Source: JABMMZ01 sp040403495
GTDB lineage: Bacteria; Bacteroidota; Bacteroidia; NS11-12g; UBA955
NCBI GenBank assembly: GCA_040403495.1
Contig: JBBAKM010000014.1
Coordinates: 1-64,000 of the forward strand
Direction of reading: 5' to 3'
Length of the DNA stretch: 64,000 nt
Under the pieces are notes generated by a model. The model searched no databases, was not told the origin of the DNA, and saw nothing but the letters and a program-made list of their open reading frames with translations. A program made the position numbers and the translations under genes. Positions 35,870 to 44,238 of this stretch are shown here, piece after piece; position 1 is the stretch's first letter, and every line of letters begins with the position of its first letter.

Positions 35870-36350
35870 GCTAAAGATAGCCTCTCTTTTATTCATTGGT
35901 TTTTTTTCGTTTTCATTTATCCAAGTTGATGAAGTTTCGGAACTAAGAGCCTCATTCCAAAAAGCATTGACTTCATCTAAGTCAGCAACTGATTTAAATA
36001 CACTAACTTCCAAGCAAGAAACGGCAATTAAAAAAGCGTATCACGGCGTGTCTTATACACTGTTAGGGAAACATGCCACTAACCCAATTAAAAAATTAGA
36101 GTATTTGAAAAAAGGGTTGCCTATTCTTAATCAAGCTGTTCAAGACAAACCCTTGGATGTTGAAATTCGTTTTTTAAGATTTACGGTAGAAGAAAATGTA
36201 CCCTCGTTTGTTCAAATAGAACGACATATTAATAGTGATAAATATTTTTTGGTTAATAATCTTAAACCATCTCATACGTATTACGAGTACATAAAAAACT
36301 ATTTAAAACAGTCGAAATCATTGACTGTTGCAGAAAAATCTAAACTTTAG
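35859..36350 (+). CDS. Small exported protein coupled to crtB, unknown function
   Basis: 163 aa from ATG 35859 (MFCKLKIASLLFIGFFSFSFIQVDE), a signal peptide followed by a helical protein. Recognisable stretches are ELRASFQKALTSSKSATDLNTL, YHGVSYTLLGKHATNPIKKLEYL and ILNQAVQDKPLDVEIRFLRFTVEENVP. The pattern recalls a TPR-like helical protein. The start codon lies inside the crtB reading frame (11-nt overlap), so it belongs to the carotenoid operon. A role in pigment handling is possible but only inferred from position. Confidence 0.75.
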   Translation: MFCKLKIASLLFIGFFSFSFIQVDEVSELRASFQKALTSSKSATDLNTLTSKQETAIKKAYHGVSYTLLGKHATNPIKKLEYLKKGLPILNQAVQDKPLDVEIRFLRFTVEENVPSFVQIERHINSDKYFLVNNLKPSHTYYEYIKNYLKQSKSLTVAEKSKL

Positions 36351-36358
36351 TTGTTTCT

Positions 36359-37960
36359 TTATTCGTGAGGATTGTCATCTCCATCATCATCAAAAATATT
36401 AGCACCAAAATCACGTTGGTCTTGGTCGTCTAAGAATGGATTTTCAAGTTGTGATTTCCCTAAAGAATACAAGTCTGTTTGAGCACTGTGGTCATCGTCG
36501 GTGTTTATTTTACTTGAATAAGTAACCATAGTTGGTTCTTGATGGTAATCGCCAAAATTCGACATGTCATTTTCGTCGTAGTTCACAAACTTCGCAAAGT
36601 TTTCAAGGAAACGAACTTTTGCTTCACCTGTTGGTCCATTTCTGTGTTTTTGAATAATAACCTCACCTAAACTTGGGTCGCCAACTTGAGGTTCATTCAG
36701 TTTGTAGTAGTTTGGACGCCATATAAATCCAACAATATCCGCATCTTGCTCAATACTTCCCGATTCCCTTAAGTCACTCAACTGTGGTTTTTTATCACCT
36801 GCTCTTTTCTCAACATCACGACTCAACTGAGCAAGGGCAATAATCGGAATATTCAGTTCTTTGGCTAATCCTTTCAATGCTCTTGAAATGGAACCAATCT
36901 CTTGTTCCCTGTTTCCGTTTTTGCCTACATCTTCACCTCGCATTAACTGTAAATAATCGACAACTACCATTTCAATATGGTGTTTGCTATGTAATCGTCG
37001 GCACTTAGCTTTAAACTCAAAGATTGGTAAAGAAGGGGTGTCGTCAATAAAAATTTGTGCTTTAGAAAGTTTTTGAATTTTAGTGTGGAGTTGAGTCCAT
37101 TCATGTTCTTCCAAAGTGCCTTTTTTAAGTTTTTCACTCGAAATTTCACTTTCCGCAGCAATAAGCCTTGTTACAAGTTGGGCTGCACTCATCTCAAGTG
37201 AGAAAATAGCAACGGGTCTCATAAAATCAACCGCAGCATTTCTAAGCATGGTTAGGGCAAGTGCCGTTTTTCCCATACCCGGCCTAGCTGCTAATATAAT
37301 TAAATCTGACTTTTGCCAACCAGAAGTAATGTCGTCTAAGTTTTTAAGTCCACTTGGAATGCCTGTTAAACCATCTTTTTTGTCGTGGTTAGCTTCAATA
37401 ATACTAATAGCTTCGTTAATAATGCTAGAAATTTCTTTGTAAGAACGTTTCATGCCATCATTTTTTACCTCGTATAAATCCTTTTCGGTTTCATCAAGTA
37501 GTTTGAAGGCATCAGTTCCTTCATCAAAAGCTGAAGAAAGTGTTTCACCCGAAATTCTAATTAATTCTCTTTGAATAAATTTTTGAATAACGATGTGGGC
37601 GTGGTATTGAATATTTGCAGCAGAGGCAACTCTACTGGTCAGTTTGGCAATGTAGAAAGGGCCACCAACGAGTTCTAAAAGTCCTTTTATTTTGAGTTTT
37701 TCAGTAACAGTTAATATGTCAACAGGTTGGTTCAAGTTATACAAATCAATCATTGATTCAAAGATGAATCGATTGTTTTCGTTGTAAAAATGTTTGCCTT
37801 GTAACACTTCAATTGCATCTCTAAGAGCATCTTTCTCCAACATAATTGCTCCTAAGATGGCTTCCTCAAAATCCATTGCTTGAGGTGGAATTCGTCCCCC
37901 TGCATCAAGTGTTGTTAAATCTATGGTCTTTTTTCGTTTTACACTTGGACGTTCTAACAT
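36359..37960 (-). CDS. dnaB: Replicative DNA helicase
   Basis: 533-aa hexameric helicase that unwinds DNA ahead of the replisome. The N-terminal domain (about 25-130: PPQAMDFEEAILGAIMLEKDAL) is followed by a RecA-like domain with Walker A ARPGMGKTAL, Walker B VVVDYLQLM, and QLSRDVEKRAGDKKPQLSDLRESGSIEQDAD. The C-terminal about 60 residues are acidic and low-complexity, as in other Bacteroidota. Near-consensus promoter (TAGTTTCG) just upstream on the minus strand. No intein. Confidence 0.97.
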   Translation of the reverse strand: MLERPSVKRKKTIDLTTLDAGGRIPPQAMDFEEAILGAIMLEKDALRDAIEVLQGKHFYNENNRFIFESMIDLYNLNQPVDILTVTEKLKIKGLLELVGGPFYIAKLTSRVASAANIQYHAHIVIQKFIQRELIRISGETLSSAFDEGTDAFKLLDETEKDLYEVKNDGMKRSYKEISSIINEAISIIEANHDKKDGLTGIPSGLKNLDDITSGWQKSDLIILAARPGMGKTALALTMLRNAAVDFMRPVAIFSLEMSAAQLVTRLIAAESEISSEKLKKGTLEEHEWTQLHTKIQKLSKAQIFIDDTPSLPIFEFKAKCRRLHSKHHIEMVVVDYLQLMRGEDVGKNGNREQEIGSISRALKGLAKELNIPIIALAQLSRDVEKRAGDKKPQLSDLRESGSIEQDADIVGFIWRPNYYKLNEPQVGDPSLGEVIIQKHRNGPTGEAKVRFLENFAKFVNYDENDMSNFGDYHQEPTMVTYSSKINTDDDHSAQTDLYSLGKSQLENPFLDDQDQRDFGANIFDDDGDDNPHE

Positions 37961-38086
37961 ACTTGCGAAACTAAATTAAAAAATTAGTTATTGCGAATTA
38001 ATCTTATCCATTTTTGGTGTTAATTGATTGTTGATATTATTTGGTTGGAAATTTTTATAAAATTTAGGCTGAGAAGGTTTTTTTAG

Positions 38087-38110
38087 CTTAAAACAACTTT
38101 TTGTTTTAAG
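38087..38110. repeat. Perfect 10-bp inverted repeat upstream of a lipoprotein gene
   Basis: CTTAAAACAA and TTGTTTTAAG pair with a 4-nt loop, 31 nt before ATG 38141. No T-run follows. It could be an operator or a 5'-UTR hairpin for the three-gene operon downstream. Confidence 0.55.
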
Positions 38111-38140
38111 TGTAAACTTTTATTACACTTGTTACAAAAG

Positions 38141-38830
38141 ATGGTTTTTTTAAAAAAAGTTGTTTTGTTGTTAATTGTGGTTTTTGCATTTGCTTGTAAT
38201 AAGGTTGGAGAAAACCCAGCGCAACAAAAAACAGTTTCTTATAACCCATATGATTATTGGATGAAGTATGAGTTTATAAAAAATAGTTATGAAGTTTATA
38301 ATGTTATTAATGATTCAAATGTATTTACTTATGAAGATACTTTAGAGTATGCCGGAGATACATTGATTGCGCCTGTTTTTGGTCTCTATTTCAATAAGTA
38401 TGCTTTTCGAAAGAAAACGGATTTTAGTCAGTTCATTATTGGGAAAGGGGGAGAATCACAAATGGATATTTTATTTGGTCGAACTCAATACCCTTTTTTT
38501 AATTTAAATTTGATTCAAGATTCAGGTGATTTAAAAAAAATATCTTATGATGGTTATCCTTTTGATGACAGATTTTTAGTTAGTTATAATTCAATTTTTG
38601 AACAAGGATATATGAGTGCTTTGGGGAGTCATAAAATTATAAAAAGTTCTGTGATTTATTCTTATAAAAACGATACAGGAGGTAAAGAGTATATGAAATC
38701 TGATTTTGTTTTGGCTAAGAATGTAGGTTTGGTTGAAATGAGACTTTATTATTATTGTAATGGGATGTATTCATTGCCCGACAAGTCATACCAAGTGCTT
38801 TATAAAATTAAATCAGTAATTCAACCATGA
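38141..38830 (+). CDS. Lipoprotein of unknown function
   Basis: 229 aa with lipoprotein signal MVFLKKVVLLLIVVFAFAC, with the Cys followed by NKVGENPAQQ. The body is beta-rich and tyrosine-rich (DYWMKYEFIKNSYEVYNVIND, VPGFGLYFN-like VFGLYFNKYAF). No domain was recognised. It ends ATGA-overlapping with the next gene. First of three compact envelope-type genes. Confidence 0.7.
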   Translation: MVFLKKVVLLLIVVFAFACNKVGENPAQQKTVSYNPYDYWMKYEFIKNSYEVYNVINDSNVFTYEDTLEYAGDTLIAPVFGLYFNKYAFRKKTDFSQFIIGKGGESQMDILFGRTQYPFFNLNLIQDSGDLKKISYDGYPFDDRFLVSYNSIFEQGYMSALGSHKIIKSSVIYSYKNDTGGKEYMKSDFVLAKNVGLVEMRLYYYCNGMYSLPDKSYQVLYKIKSVIQP

Positions 38831-39231
38831 GAAAATTTTTATTTTTTGGATTTGTATTATTGGTTTCTTGTTACAATAAGCCCTTTCATCAAGAACCAAT
38901 TGATTTGCTTTTTAGGATTAAATCAACTTCGAATGTCGATTACCAGATAAGTGAGATTTATCCGAATACACCGCGTAGTAAAAATTTAAAATTAGATTCT
39001 GTAAATGCTTATTATCCTAATTTTGATGTTAATTATGACAGTGTATTTTATGTTGTTAAAAACACTGTAAATAGAAGGCAGTTTTATTTTTCTTTAAAAT
39101 ATAAATACAAAGTTGTTGAAGATTTAGATAAGGCGGATGTTAGTGTGCGTTTTTATGATTTTTTGCCAAGGAATTTAAGTTTGGATAGTGTTAATCTTGT
39201 TAAGGATGAATTATGGTTGTTTTGCGAATAA
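38827..39231 (+). CDS. Small lipoprotein of unknown function
   Basis: 134 aa. The lipoprotein signal is MRKFLFFGFVLLVSC, with the Cys followed by YNKPFHQEP. The remainder has several Tyr/Asp-rich strands and no recognisable domain. It overlaps the upstream gene by 4 nt and the downstream gene by 19 nt. Confidence 0.68.
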   Translation: MRKFLFFGFVLLVSCYNKPFHQEPIDLLFRIKSTSNVDYQISEIYPNTPRSKNLKLDSVNAYYPNFDVNYDSVFYVVKNTVNRRQFYFSLKYKYKVVEDLDKADVSVRFYDFLPRNLSLDSVNLVKDELWLFCE

Positions 39232-39854
39232 TAATCTTTGTTTTTTTTAATATTTGTGTTTTGTCATTAATGTCTGATACAATACCTAAATACAGGCATA
39301 CTTTTGGGTTATCTGTAAGTAAGCCATTTGAGTATGTTTTGCCATATAAAAACATTAAGAATGAGTTTTTTTATTCATTAAGAAAATACAATAATTTGAA
39401 TGTTCAATTAAGTGGTGGTTTTGAAAAGTTGAATTTATCAGTCGAAGAAAATAATGTAGTTAATGGTTTGTACATTCGCTTGGGTTTTAATAAGTCAATC
39501 CGTGTTAAGGGGAGCAAATATTTGAATAATCGATTTTATTATGGGTTCAACTTGTTTGCTAATTACTACAAACATAAAGTGGAAATTGAACCATTAGGAC
39601 AGTTCAAAGGGGGATATTATTTGCAAAAAGAAAACCTGTCAAGTTGTGGTTCAATTGAAACAGAACTTGGGATAAATCTATACAAATCTTCAAATAAAAA
39701 ATTCTCAGTTTTGTGTGTGCAGCGAGGTGGATTTGTGATTGTACAGCCAAAGATGATGTATTATGCACCTGAATTGCCAGGAATTAAGCAGTATAATATG
39801 AATAGACTTTATTGGTCCGCCTTAAATTTTACGATAATGTACTCTTTTAAGTAA
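39213..39854 (+). CDS. Probable outer-membrane beta-barrel protein, unknown function
   Basis: 213 aa. Signal-like start (MVVLRIIIFVFFNICVLSLMSDT), then amphipathic strands with aromatic girdles (HTFGLSVSKPFEYVL, NVQLSGGFEKLNLSV, GLYIRLGFNKSIRV, RFYYGFNLFANYYKHKV, LYWSALNFTIMYSFK). It ends in an aromatic/hydrophobic strand (FTIMYSF), as expected of an outer-membrane barrel. Its start overlaps the preceding lipoprotein gene by 19 nt, so the three products are probably made together. Confidence 0.65.
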   Translation: MVVLRIIIFVFFNICVLSLMSDTIPKYRHTFGLSVSKPFEYVLPYKNIKNEFFYSLRKYNNLNVQLSGGFEKLNLSVEENNVVNGLYIRLGFNKSIRVKGSKYLNNRFYYGFNLFANYYKHKVEIEPLGQFKGGYYLQKENLSSCGSIETELGINLYKSSNKKFSVLCVQRGGFVIVQPKMMYYAPELPGIKQYNMNRLYWSALNFTIMYSFK

Positions 39855-40039
39855 ATTTAGTTTTATTTTTCCCATTGACAAATTGGCGTTTTGCAGGACT
39901 CGCTGTCAGATTAATATTGTAAGTTCATTTGTGGCATCATTGTGGGAACATGAGTACAATAGTCTACACTTATAACATTAGTGGGATTATTAATTTTAAA
40001 ATATAAAATCAAACTATTAAATTTGTTTATTATTCAATA

Positions 40040-42589
40040 ATGGAAGCTAAATTTTCACCACGCGTTAAAGAAGTGATTCAATTCAGTCGCGAAGAGGCAA
40101 TTAGAATTGGTCACGATTATATAGGTCCCGAACATTTGTTGCTGGGAATGATCAGAGAAGGAGAAGGGACTGCTGTAAATACTCTTAAATCTTTGGAGTT
40201 AGATGTCATAAGATTGAAAAAATCTATTGAAGATTTAATCAGAGGAACCGCCTCTCATGTTAGTAATTTGGGAAATATTCCGCTGACAAAACAAGCTGAA
40301 AAAGCCCTTAAAATCACTTACTTAGAAGCTAAGATTTTTAAAACAGATACCATTGGCACTGAACATCTTTTGCTTGCCATATTAAGAGACGAAGACAATG
40401 TTGCCTCTAAGGTTTTGTCACAATATGGCATTACTTACGATTTTTTTAAACAAACCCTGTTAGATGGGTTAAGTTCCGATGGGTCAAGAACCCAATTGCC
40501 TCCAAGCAATGCGTTTGAAGAAGAGGGTGGCGAACCTATGGAGGATAGAAAGTTGGAAGACTTGAAAAAGAAAAACACCAAATCAAATACACCTGTATTG
40601 GATAATTTTGGTAGAGATTTAACCAAATTGGCAGAAGATGGTAAGTTGGACCCTATTGTTGGAAGAGAAAAAGAAATTGAAAGAGTTTCTCAGATTTTAT
40701 CCAGAAGAAAGAAAAACAATCCAATTTTAATTGGAGAACCCGGTGTAGGTAAAACCGCTATTGCAGAGGGTTTGGCTTTAAGAATAATTCAAAGAAAAGT
40801 ATCGCGCGTTCTTTACAATAAAAGAGTTGTTACTTTAGATTTAGCCTCATTAGTGGCAGGAACTAAATACAGAGGTCAGTTTGAGGAACGTATGAAAGCC
40901 ATAATGACAGAGCTTGAAAAAGCAGACGATGTAATTTTGTTTATTGATGAAATTCATACCATTGTGGGTGCCGGCGGTGCAAGCGGTAGTTTGGATGCTA
41001 GCAACATGTTTAAACCTGCATTGGCAAGGGGCGAAGTGCAATGTATTGGTGCTACAACTTTGGATGAATACAGACAATACATTGAAAAAGATGGTGCTTT
41101 AGAAAGACGTTTTCAAATGGTAATCATTGAGCCAGCGTCTCCTGAAGAGTCCATAGAGATATTACACAATATCAAAGATAAATACGAAGATCACCACAAT
41201 GTAACCTATACCGACGAGGCAATAGAAGCTTGTGTAAGAATGAGTAATAGATACATTACCGATAGAAATTTACCTGACAAAGCTATTGATGTGTTAGACG
41301 AAGTGGGCGCTAGAGTCCATATTACCAATATTAATGTTCCCAAAGATATTCTTGACTTAGAAGCGCAAATTGAATCTATTAAACAAGAAAAGATTTCGGT
41401 TGTAAAAAGTCAAAAGTATGAAGAAGCGGCAAAGTTGAGAGATAAGGAAAAAAACTTAATCAATCAATTGGACGCGGCAAAAATAGAATGGGAAAAGGAG
41501 ACTGGTAGCAACAGATTTACGGTAACTGAAGACAATGTTGCCGAAGTAATCGCCATGATGACAGGTATTCCTGTTAAGCGAATTGGCCAAAGTGAAGGTA
41601 AAAAATTACTGACCATGGAAAGTGATATTAAGAAAAGAGTAATTGGCCAAGACAAAGCCATTGAAAAATTATCAAAGGCAATTCAAAGAACTAGAGCGGG
41701 ACTTAAAGATCCAAACAAACCGATTGGGTCGTTTATTTTCTTAGGGCCTACTGGTGTTGGTAAAACAGAATTGGCAAAGGCACTTAGCGAATACATGTTC
41801 GACAGTAATGATGCTTTAATCAGAATAGACATGAGTGAGTTTATGGAAAAATTTGCCATAAGCAGATTGGTAGGAGCGCCTCCAGGTTATGTAGGGTACG
41901 AAGAAGGCGGATTGCTGACCGAAAAAGTGAGAAGAAAACCCTATTCTGTGGTGTTGTTTGATGAGGTTGAAAAAGCCCATCCAGATGTGTTTAATATTAT
42001 GCTCCAAGTGTTAGATGAAGGATTTATTACTGACAGTTTGGGTCGTAAAATTGATTTCAGAAATACTGTTATTATCATGACATCCAATATTGGTTCCCGT
42101 CAATTAAAGGATTTTGGAACTGGGGTTGGTTTTGCCACTTCCAATAAATTAGCCAGCAATGAGTCAGAAAGCAAGCAAGTGATTGAAGGAGCTTTAAAGA
42201 AATTTTTCTCACCTGAGTTTTTAAATCGTATTGACGATATTATTGTATTCAATAGTTTAGAGAAACATGATATTTTGAATATTTTAGAGATTCAAATGAA
42301 GAAAATGTTGAAACGCATCGAAGATTTGGGTTACAAAATAGAATTGTCACAAGAAGCAAAAGAGTTTATTGCAGAACAAGGTTTTGACAGTAAATTTGGT
42401 GCACGACCATTGCACAGAGCCATACAGAAGTATTTGGAAGATCCCTTGGCAGAAGAGATTCTAAAAGGTGATATTGTAGAAGGTTCAGTGGTTAATATTG
42501 AACTCGACAAAGAATCCAATCTTTTGAAAGTGATTAAAGATTTACCGCCAACGACTCCCAAAAAAACCAGAAAACTCAAAGGAGAATAA
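40040..42589 (+). CDS. clpC: ATP-dependent Clp protease ATP-binding subunit ClpC
   Basis: 849-aa AAA+ unfoldase delivering proteins to ClpP. The Clp_N double repeat covers about 1-145. AAA1 has Walker A GEPGVGKT (from residue 232), and a UVR-type coiled segment follows (about 440-475, KSQKYEEAAKLRDKEKNL). AAA2 has Walker A GPTGVGKT (from 569), and the ClpB D2-small domain is C-terminal. The UVR motif and short middle domain identify ClpC rather than ClpB. Monocistronic. The upstream 185 bp hold no recognised element. Confidence 0.95.
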   Translation: MEAKFSPRVKEVIQFSREEAIRIGHDYIGPEHLLLGMIREGEGTAVNTLKSLELDVIRLKKSIEDLIRGTASHVSNLGNIPLTKQAEKALKITYLEAKIFKTDTIGTEHLLLAILRDEDNVASKVLSQYGITYDFFKQTLLDGLSSDGSRTQLPPSNAFEEEGGEPMEDRKLEDLKKKNTKSNTPVLDNFGRDLTKLAEDGKLDPIVGREKEIERVSQILSRRKKNNPILIGEPGVGKTAIAEGLALRIIQRKVSRVLYNKRVVTLDLASLVAGTKYRGQFEERMKAIMTELEKADDVILFIDEIHTIVGAGGASGSLDASNMFKPALARGEVQCIGATTLDEYRQYIEKDGALERRFQMVIIEPASPEESIEILHNIKDKYEDHHNVTYTDEAIEACVRMSNRYITDRNLPDKAIDVLDEVGARVHITNINVPKDILDLEAQIESIKQEKISVVKSQKYEEAAKLRDKEKNLINQLDAAKIEWEKETGSNRFTVTEDNVAEVIAMMTGIPVKRIGQSEGKKLLTMESDIKKRVIGQDKAIEKLSKAIQRTRAGLKDPNKPIGSFIFLGPTGVGKTELAKALSEYMFDSNDALIRIDMSEFMEKFAISRLVGAPPGYVGYEEGGLLTEKVRRKPYSVVLFDEVEKAHPDVFNIMLQVLDEGFITDSLGRKIDFRNTVIIMTSNIGSRQLKDFGTGVGFATSNKLASNESESKQVIEGALKKFFSPEFLNRIDDIIVFNSLEKHDILNILEIQMKKMLKRIEDLGYKIELSQEAKEFIAEQGFDSKFGARPLHRAIQKYLEDPLAEEILKGDIVEGSVVNIELDKESNLLKVIKDLPPTTPKKTRKLKGE

Positions 42590-42697
42590 AGGTAGTCAAC
42601 ATTTGATAAAGGCCGTTTATTTATTTTATCAGTGTTTTTTATTTTGAATCATACAGAGACAGTTTAACAGGTTTATCAATAGATTAATAAATTAAAA

Positions 42698-43462
42698 ATG
42701 AAACACTTGTTATACAAGCTAAGCATCTTATTCCTGATTGTTTTTCAAGCGACATCAATGAGTGCGCAAGCTATGCTTGATTTAGAAACGGGAGCTGTAT
42801 TTTCAGGTTATAACAATGTCAGAATTCCTGGTAATTTGGGTACCAATTTTTCGCTTAAAAATGATTTAAAACCTCAAGTAACCCCGTTTTACCGTTTAAG
42901 AGGAAGTTATGTTATAAAAAAGCGCCATTCGTTTTCTGTATTGTATGCACCACTCAAAATAAAATCAGAAGGCAATGTCGCAAAAGACATCTTTTTTCAA
43001 GGTGTTTTGTTCCCGGCAAACACTGATCTTAAAGGGACTTATCAATTTAATTCATACAGACTTACGTACCGGTATGATATCATCAGCAAACCTAAATTTG
43101 TTTTTGGTTTAGGGTTTACAGGAAAAATTAGAGATGCTAAAATTGCACTTTCTGCGCCCGGACTTAATGCTGAGAGAGGGAATGTTGGATTTGTGCCAAT
43201 TGTAAATTTTAGATTCAAATGGAATATAGATGATAAATTTGGATTAATTCTAGAAGGCGATGCGCTTGCAGCACCTCAAGGTAGAGCGGAAGATATTCAA
43301 TTGGCCGCAACCTATCAAAAGTCAGACAACATCGGTTTTCGTGCAGGTTATCGTATGCTTGAAGGTGGCGCAGGAAATAATTCAGTTTATAATTTCACCC
43401 TTATTCACTACGCCTCATTTGGAATAACTTATACGTTTGTTCGTAAGAACTCGAGCAATTAA
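42698..43462 (+). CDS. Outer-membrane beta-barrel protein
   Basis: 254 aa, with signal peptide MKHLLYKLSILFLIVFQATSMSAQ. The body has about eight predicted barrel strands (TPFYRLRGSYVIKKRHSFSVLYAPL, YQFNSYRLTYRYDII, FVFGLGFTGKIRDAKIAL, VPIVNFRFKWNI, FGLILEGDALAA, NIGFRAGYRMLEGG). The penultimate strand FGITYTF closes the barrel. Function unknown; followed by the repeat cluster. Confidence 0.75.
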   Translation: MKHLLYKLSILFLIVFQATSMSAQAMLDLETGAVFSGYNNVRIPGNLGTNFSLKNDLKPQVTPFYRLRGSYVIKKRHSFSVLYAPLKIKSEGNVAKDIFFQGVLFPANTDLKGTYQFNSYRLTYRYDIISKPKFVFGLGFTGKIRDAKIALSAPGLNAERGNVGFVPIVNFRFKWNIDDKFGLILEGDALAAPQGRAEDIQLAATYQKSDNIGFRAGYRMLEGGAGNNSVYNFTLIHYASFGITYTFVRKNSSN

Positions 43463-43544
43463 TTTAATAAATTCAATGGTTTTTATGATGTCGCCACTCT
43501 GCGGATAGTGTCAATTATTAATCATTCAACAATTTTAACTAGAT

Positions 43545-43610
43545 AGATTCTGAAACCTGTGCTGAACTTGATTCTGGCTGAATGTCGGTTTATTCAACAA
43601 CTAAACAACT
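43545..43610 (+). repeat. Degenerate partial copy of the intergenic repeat unit
   Basis: This stretch resembles the sub-block at 43758-43819 (a GATTCTGAAACCTGTGCTGA core, then TTCAACAACTAAAC), with several substitutions. It is an older copy ahead of the two identical ones. Confidence 0.75.
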
Positions 43611-43627
43611 AAACGAATAAACAACTA

Positions 43628-43890
43628 AACAATCACGCTGCACGGCGTGAAACAATTTCCCCTTGCTGTCATGTCGACGAAGGAGACATCTTTTCCTGAC
43701 AGCTATTTTAAAGAGAACCAAGATACCTCCTTTGTCGGTATGACAATACCATAAAAAGATTCTGAAACCTGTGCTGAACTTGATTCAGAATGAATGTCGG
43801 ATTATTCAACAACTAAACACCCTTCGAGAGCACTTCGACAAGCTCAGTACAAGCTCTCTCACGTGCCTAGGCTCAGCCTAGTGGGTGACA
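43628..43890 (+). repeat. 263-bp tandem repeat, copy A (palindrome-rich)
   Basis: Identical to 43903-44165 (period 275 bp, 12-nt spacer). It contains: a short palindrome CACGC-GCGTG; a 26-nt imperfect inverted repeat (43667-43692 with 43720-43745, 21 of 26 matches, every mismatch a transition); the palindrome ATTCTGAA-TTCAGAAT; a CTTCGACAAGCTCAG motif of a type common in Bacteroidota intergenic repeats; and CTAGGCT-c-AGCCTAG. It is non-coding and REP/MITE-like. Confidence 0.9.
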
Positions 43891-43902
43891 AAAGGGTAAT
43901 AT

Positions 43903-44165
43903 AACAATCACGCTGCACGGCGTGAAACAATTTCCCCTTGCTGTCATGTCGACGAAGGAGACATCTTTTCCTGACAGCTATTTTAAAGAGAACCAAGATA
44001 CCTCCTTTGTCGGTATGACAATACCATAAAAAGATTCTGAAACCTGTGCTGAACTTGATTCAGAATGAATGTCGGATTATTCAACAACTAAACACCCTTC
44101 GAGAGCACTTCGACAAGCTCAGTACAAGCTCTCTCACGTGCCTAGGCTCAGCCTAGTGGGTGACA
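43903..44165 (+). repeat. 263-bp tandem repeat, copy B
   Basis: No difference from copy A was found by reading, implying a recent tandem duplication (or an assembly duplication). The 26-nt arms are at 43942-43967 and 43995-44020. Confidence 0.9.
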
Positions 44166-44236
44166 CCTAAACACCTAAACACCTAAACACCTAAACAACT
44201 AAACAACTAAACAACTAAACAACTAAACGCCTAAAC
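44165..44236 (+). repeat. 8-bp microsatellite array, nine units
   Basis: Four ACCTAAAC units, four AACTAAAC units and one GCCTAAAC unit, uninterrupted. Related AACTAAAC words also occur in the older partial copy near 43596-43630. It ends 2 nt before the stop of the membrane-protein gene on the minus strand. Confidence 0.9.
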
Positions 44237-44238
44237 AC

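Noticed and set aside
43628..44165. Repeats considered as a possible CRISPR array
   Set aside because: The units are 263 bp with a 12-bp spacer and only two copies, with internal palindromes and no cas genes; they are a tandem duplication of intergenic elements.
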